From Candidatus Rifleibacteriota bacterium (GTDB lineage Bacteria > Riflebacteria > Ozemobacteria > Ozemobacterales > Ozemobacteraceae), in assembly GCA_022704885.1 (NCBI GenBank), contig JAKJFO010000189.1:1-7734 (forward strand): a DNA stretch of 7,734 bases. Direction: 5' to 3'. Position 1 is the stretch's first letter. Each line of letters begins with the position of its first letter. Under the pieces are notes generated by a model. That model ran no database searches. It saw only the letters and a list, made by a program, of their open reading frames with translations, and was not told the origin of the DNA. This document shows positions 6,867 through 7,734 of this stretch, in pieces. Position numbers and translations under genes: made by a program.

Positions 6867-7734
6867 TCAGATGAACAGGCTGGCCATGACTTCGTCGGCG
6901 AGACGCAGACCACAGTCGCTCAATCTGATTTTATCACCTTCGCGCCATAGATTGCCAGTTGCTGTCTGTCTGGCAAGAGTTCTGTAGAAATCTTCCGGCT
7001 GCCGACCAAAGCACTGTTCAAAATCAGCAAGATCGAGACCCTGCTGAACAAGCCTGAGCCGCAGCATCAGATACTCGTTGCGGCGGTCGGCCGGCGACAG
7101 TCGCTCAACTGCGGCAGGTTCTTCTGCCAGCCAGCGCCTGAGATCAGGCGGGTTGGCCAGCCTGATGCCATCACAGCATGAAACTGCGGCCGGGCCAAGA
7201 CCAAGATAGTCGCCCTGACACCAGTAATTCAGATTGTGCCGGCACTCCAGGCCGGCGCGCGCATGATTGGATATTTCGTAGTGTTCAAAACCGGCTGCAG
7301 CGAGAGCGTCGCGCACCTCATAGAGTTCTTCAGCACCAATATCAGCGGGATCAGACAACAGCCCCTGACTGACAGCTTTCTGCATTGGTGTGTTCTCTTC
7401 GATGGTCAGAAAATAGGCCGAAACATGAGCGAATGGGTATTTTGTCACCAGCTGATGAAGATCATCGGCCAGCGAAGGGCAGCCCGGCACCCCAAGAATG
7501 AAGTCGCCACTCACATTTTTGAGCCGTGCAAATGTAACGTCGAGGGCTCGATAAACCGAATCCAGACTGGCACGGCGGCCGAGAGCAGCAAGTTCACGAT
7601 CGTTCAGGCGCTGAATACCCATGCTCAGCCTGATCTGCGGCAGAGTTGCCAGATAATCAGCAATCTCGACAGTCAGCGTTTCAGGGTTGCTTTCAAATGT
7701 CCATTCCTGCAATAAAGATGGGTTGGGCAGAAGG
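6867..7734 (-). CDS. hemW: HemW-type radical SAM heme chaperone, 5' end cut off by window edge
   Basis: 288 C-terminal residues of a HemW protein (formerly annotated as oxygen-independent coproporphyrinogen III oxidase-like). HemW binds heme and hands it to target proteins. Seen in order: EWTFESNPETL, the RLSMGIQRLND strand of the radical SAM barrel, ILGVPG, HVSAYFLTIEENTP, HYEISNHAR, then RHNLNYW, which contains the HNxxYW motif linked to heme binding, and YLGLGPAAVS. A winged-helix-like C-terminal part ends the chain. The frame stays open to the window edge, so the TTG at 7710-7712 is not the start. The missing part, judged at roughly 90 residues from family length, should carry the CxxxCxxC iron-sulfur motif, so activity cannot be confirmed. 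The protease gene follows after two bases; I know of no functional link between the two. Confidence 0.88.
   Translation of the reverse strand, partial: LLPNPSLLQEWTFESNPETLTVEIADYLATLPQIRLSMGIQRLNDRELAALGRRASLDSVYRALDVTFARLKNVSGDFILGVPGCPSLADDLHQLVTKYPFAHVSAYFLTIEENTPMQKAVSQGLLSDPADIGAEELYEVRDALAAAGFEHYEISNHARAGLECRHNLNYWCQGDYLGLGPAAVSCCDGIRLANPPDLRRWLAEEPAAVERLSPADRRNEYLMLRLRLVQQGLDLADFEQCFGRQPEDFYRTLARQTATGNLWREGDKIRLSDCGLRLADEVMASLFI

Noticed and set aside
7710..7712. TTG as the start of the HemW protein
   Set aside because: The frame stays open to the window edge and the residues before TTG read LLPNPSL, so this is an internal codon. A start here would also lack the iron-sulfur motif.
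7236..7715. 159-codon plus-strand frame opposite hemW
   Set aside because: It is a shadow of a strongly conserved gene, with no recognisable motif and no ribosome site that stands out.
1..7734. CRISPR arrays, tRNA genes, insertion sequences or phage genes
   Set aside because: No direct-repeat array, cloverleaf, terminal inverted repeat pair or transposase/integrase motif was seen on either strand by reading; tool-based searches were not possible.

Overview
The window is gene-dense, with six genuine protein genes and almost no free DNA. It looks like a chromosomal piece of a diderm (double-membrane) bacterium. The best taxonomic clue is the protein at 2313..4616: a signal peptide, one S-layer homology (SLH) domain, a coiled coil and a long beta-barrel ending in phenylalanine. 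This OmpM/SomA-type architecture is known from Negativicutes, Cyanobacteria, Deinococcus-Thermus and several uncultured phyla, where it ties the outer membrane to the cell wall. It is not the Lpp/Pal arrangement of enteric bacteria. I cannot name the phylum from sequence alone; an uncultured diderm lineage such as Riflebacteria is a guess. I see no tRNA, rRNA, CRISPR array, insertion sequence or phage gene.

Region 1 (1..4616, minus strand) is a tight three-gene operon of exported proteins, read from right to left. The SLH/beta-barrel protein comes first. Nine bases later comes a lipoprotein built from two copies of a unit of about 183 residues; each copy has a carboxypeptidase-regulatory-like beta-sandwich followed by a glycan-binding-like module with a DDGxxGD...DGxYT motif. 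Overlapping it by one base is a secreted protein with a glucodextranase C-terminal (DOMON-like) domain and a proline-rich, basic tail. None of the three shows a catalytic domain. I infer a cell-surface complex that tethers, scaffolds or binds glycan. This is the most interesting part of the window.

Region 2 (4617..4763) is a 147-base divergent intergenic region. Only a weak plus-strand promoter-like pair can be seen, placed so that the transcript would be leaderless or nearly so.

Region 3 (4764..5990, plus strand) encodes an inner-membrane protein with five predicted transmembrane segments and a TPR-like C-terminal domain, probably periplasmic. I do not recognise the family.

Region 4 (5971..7734, minus strand) holds a trypsin-like serine protease with a complete His/Asp/Ser triad. 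It starts two bases after the stop of a HemW-type radical SAM heme chaperone gene, whose N-terminus lies beyond the right edge. The protease gene converges on the membrane-protein gene, and their coding sequences overlap by 20 bases.
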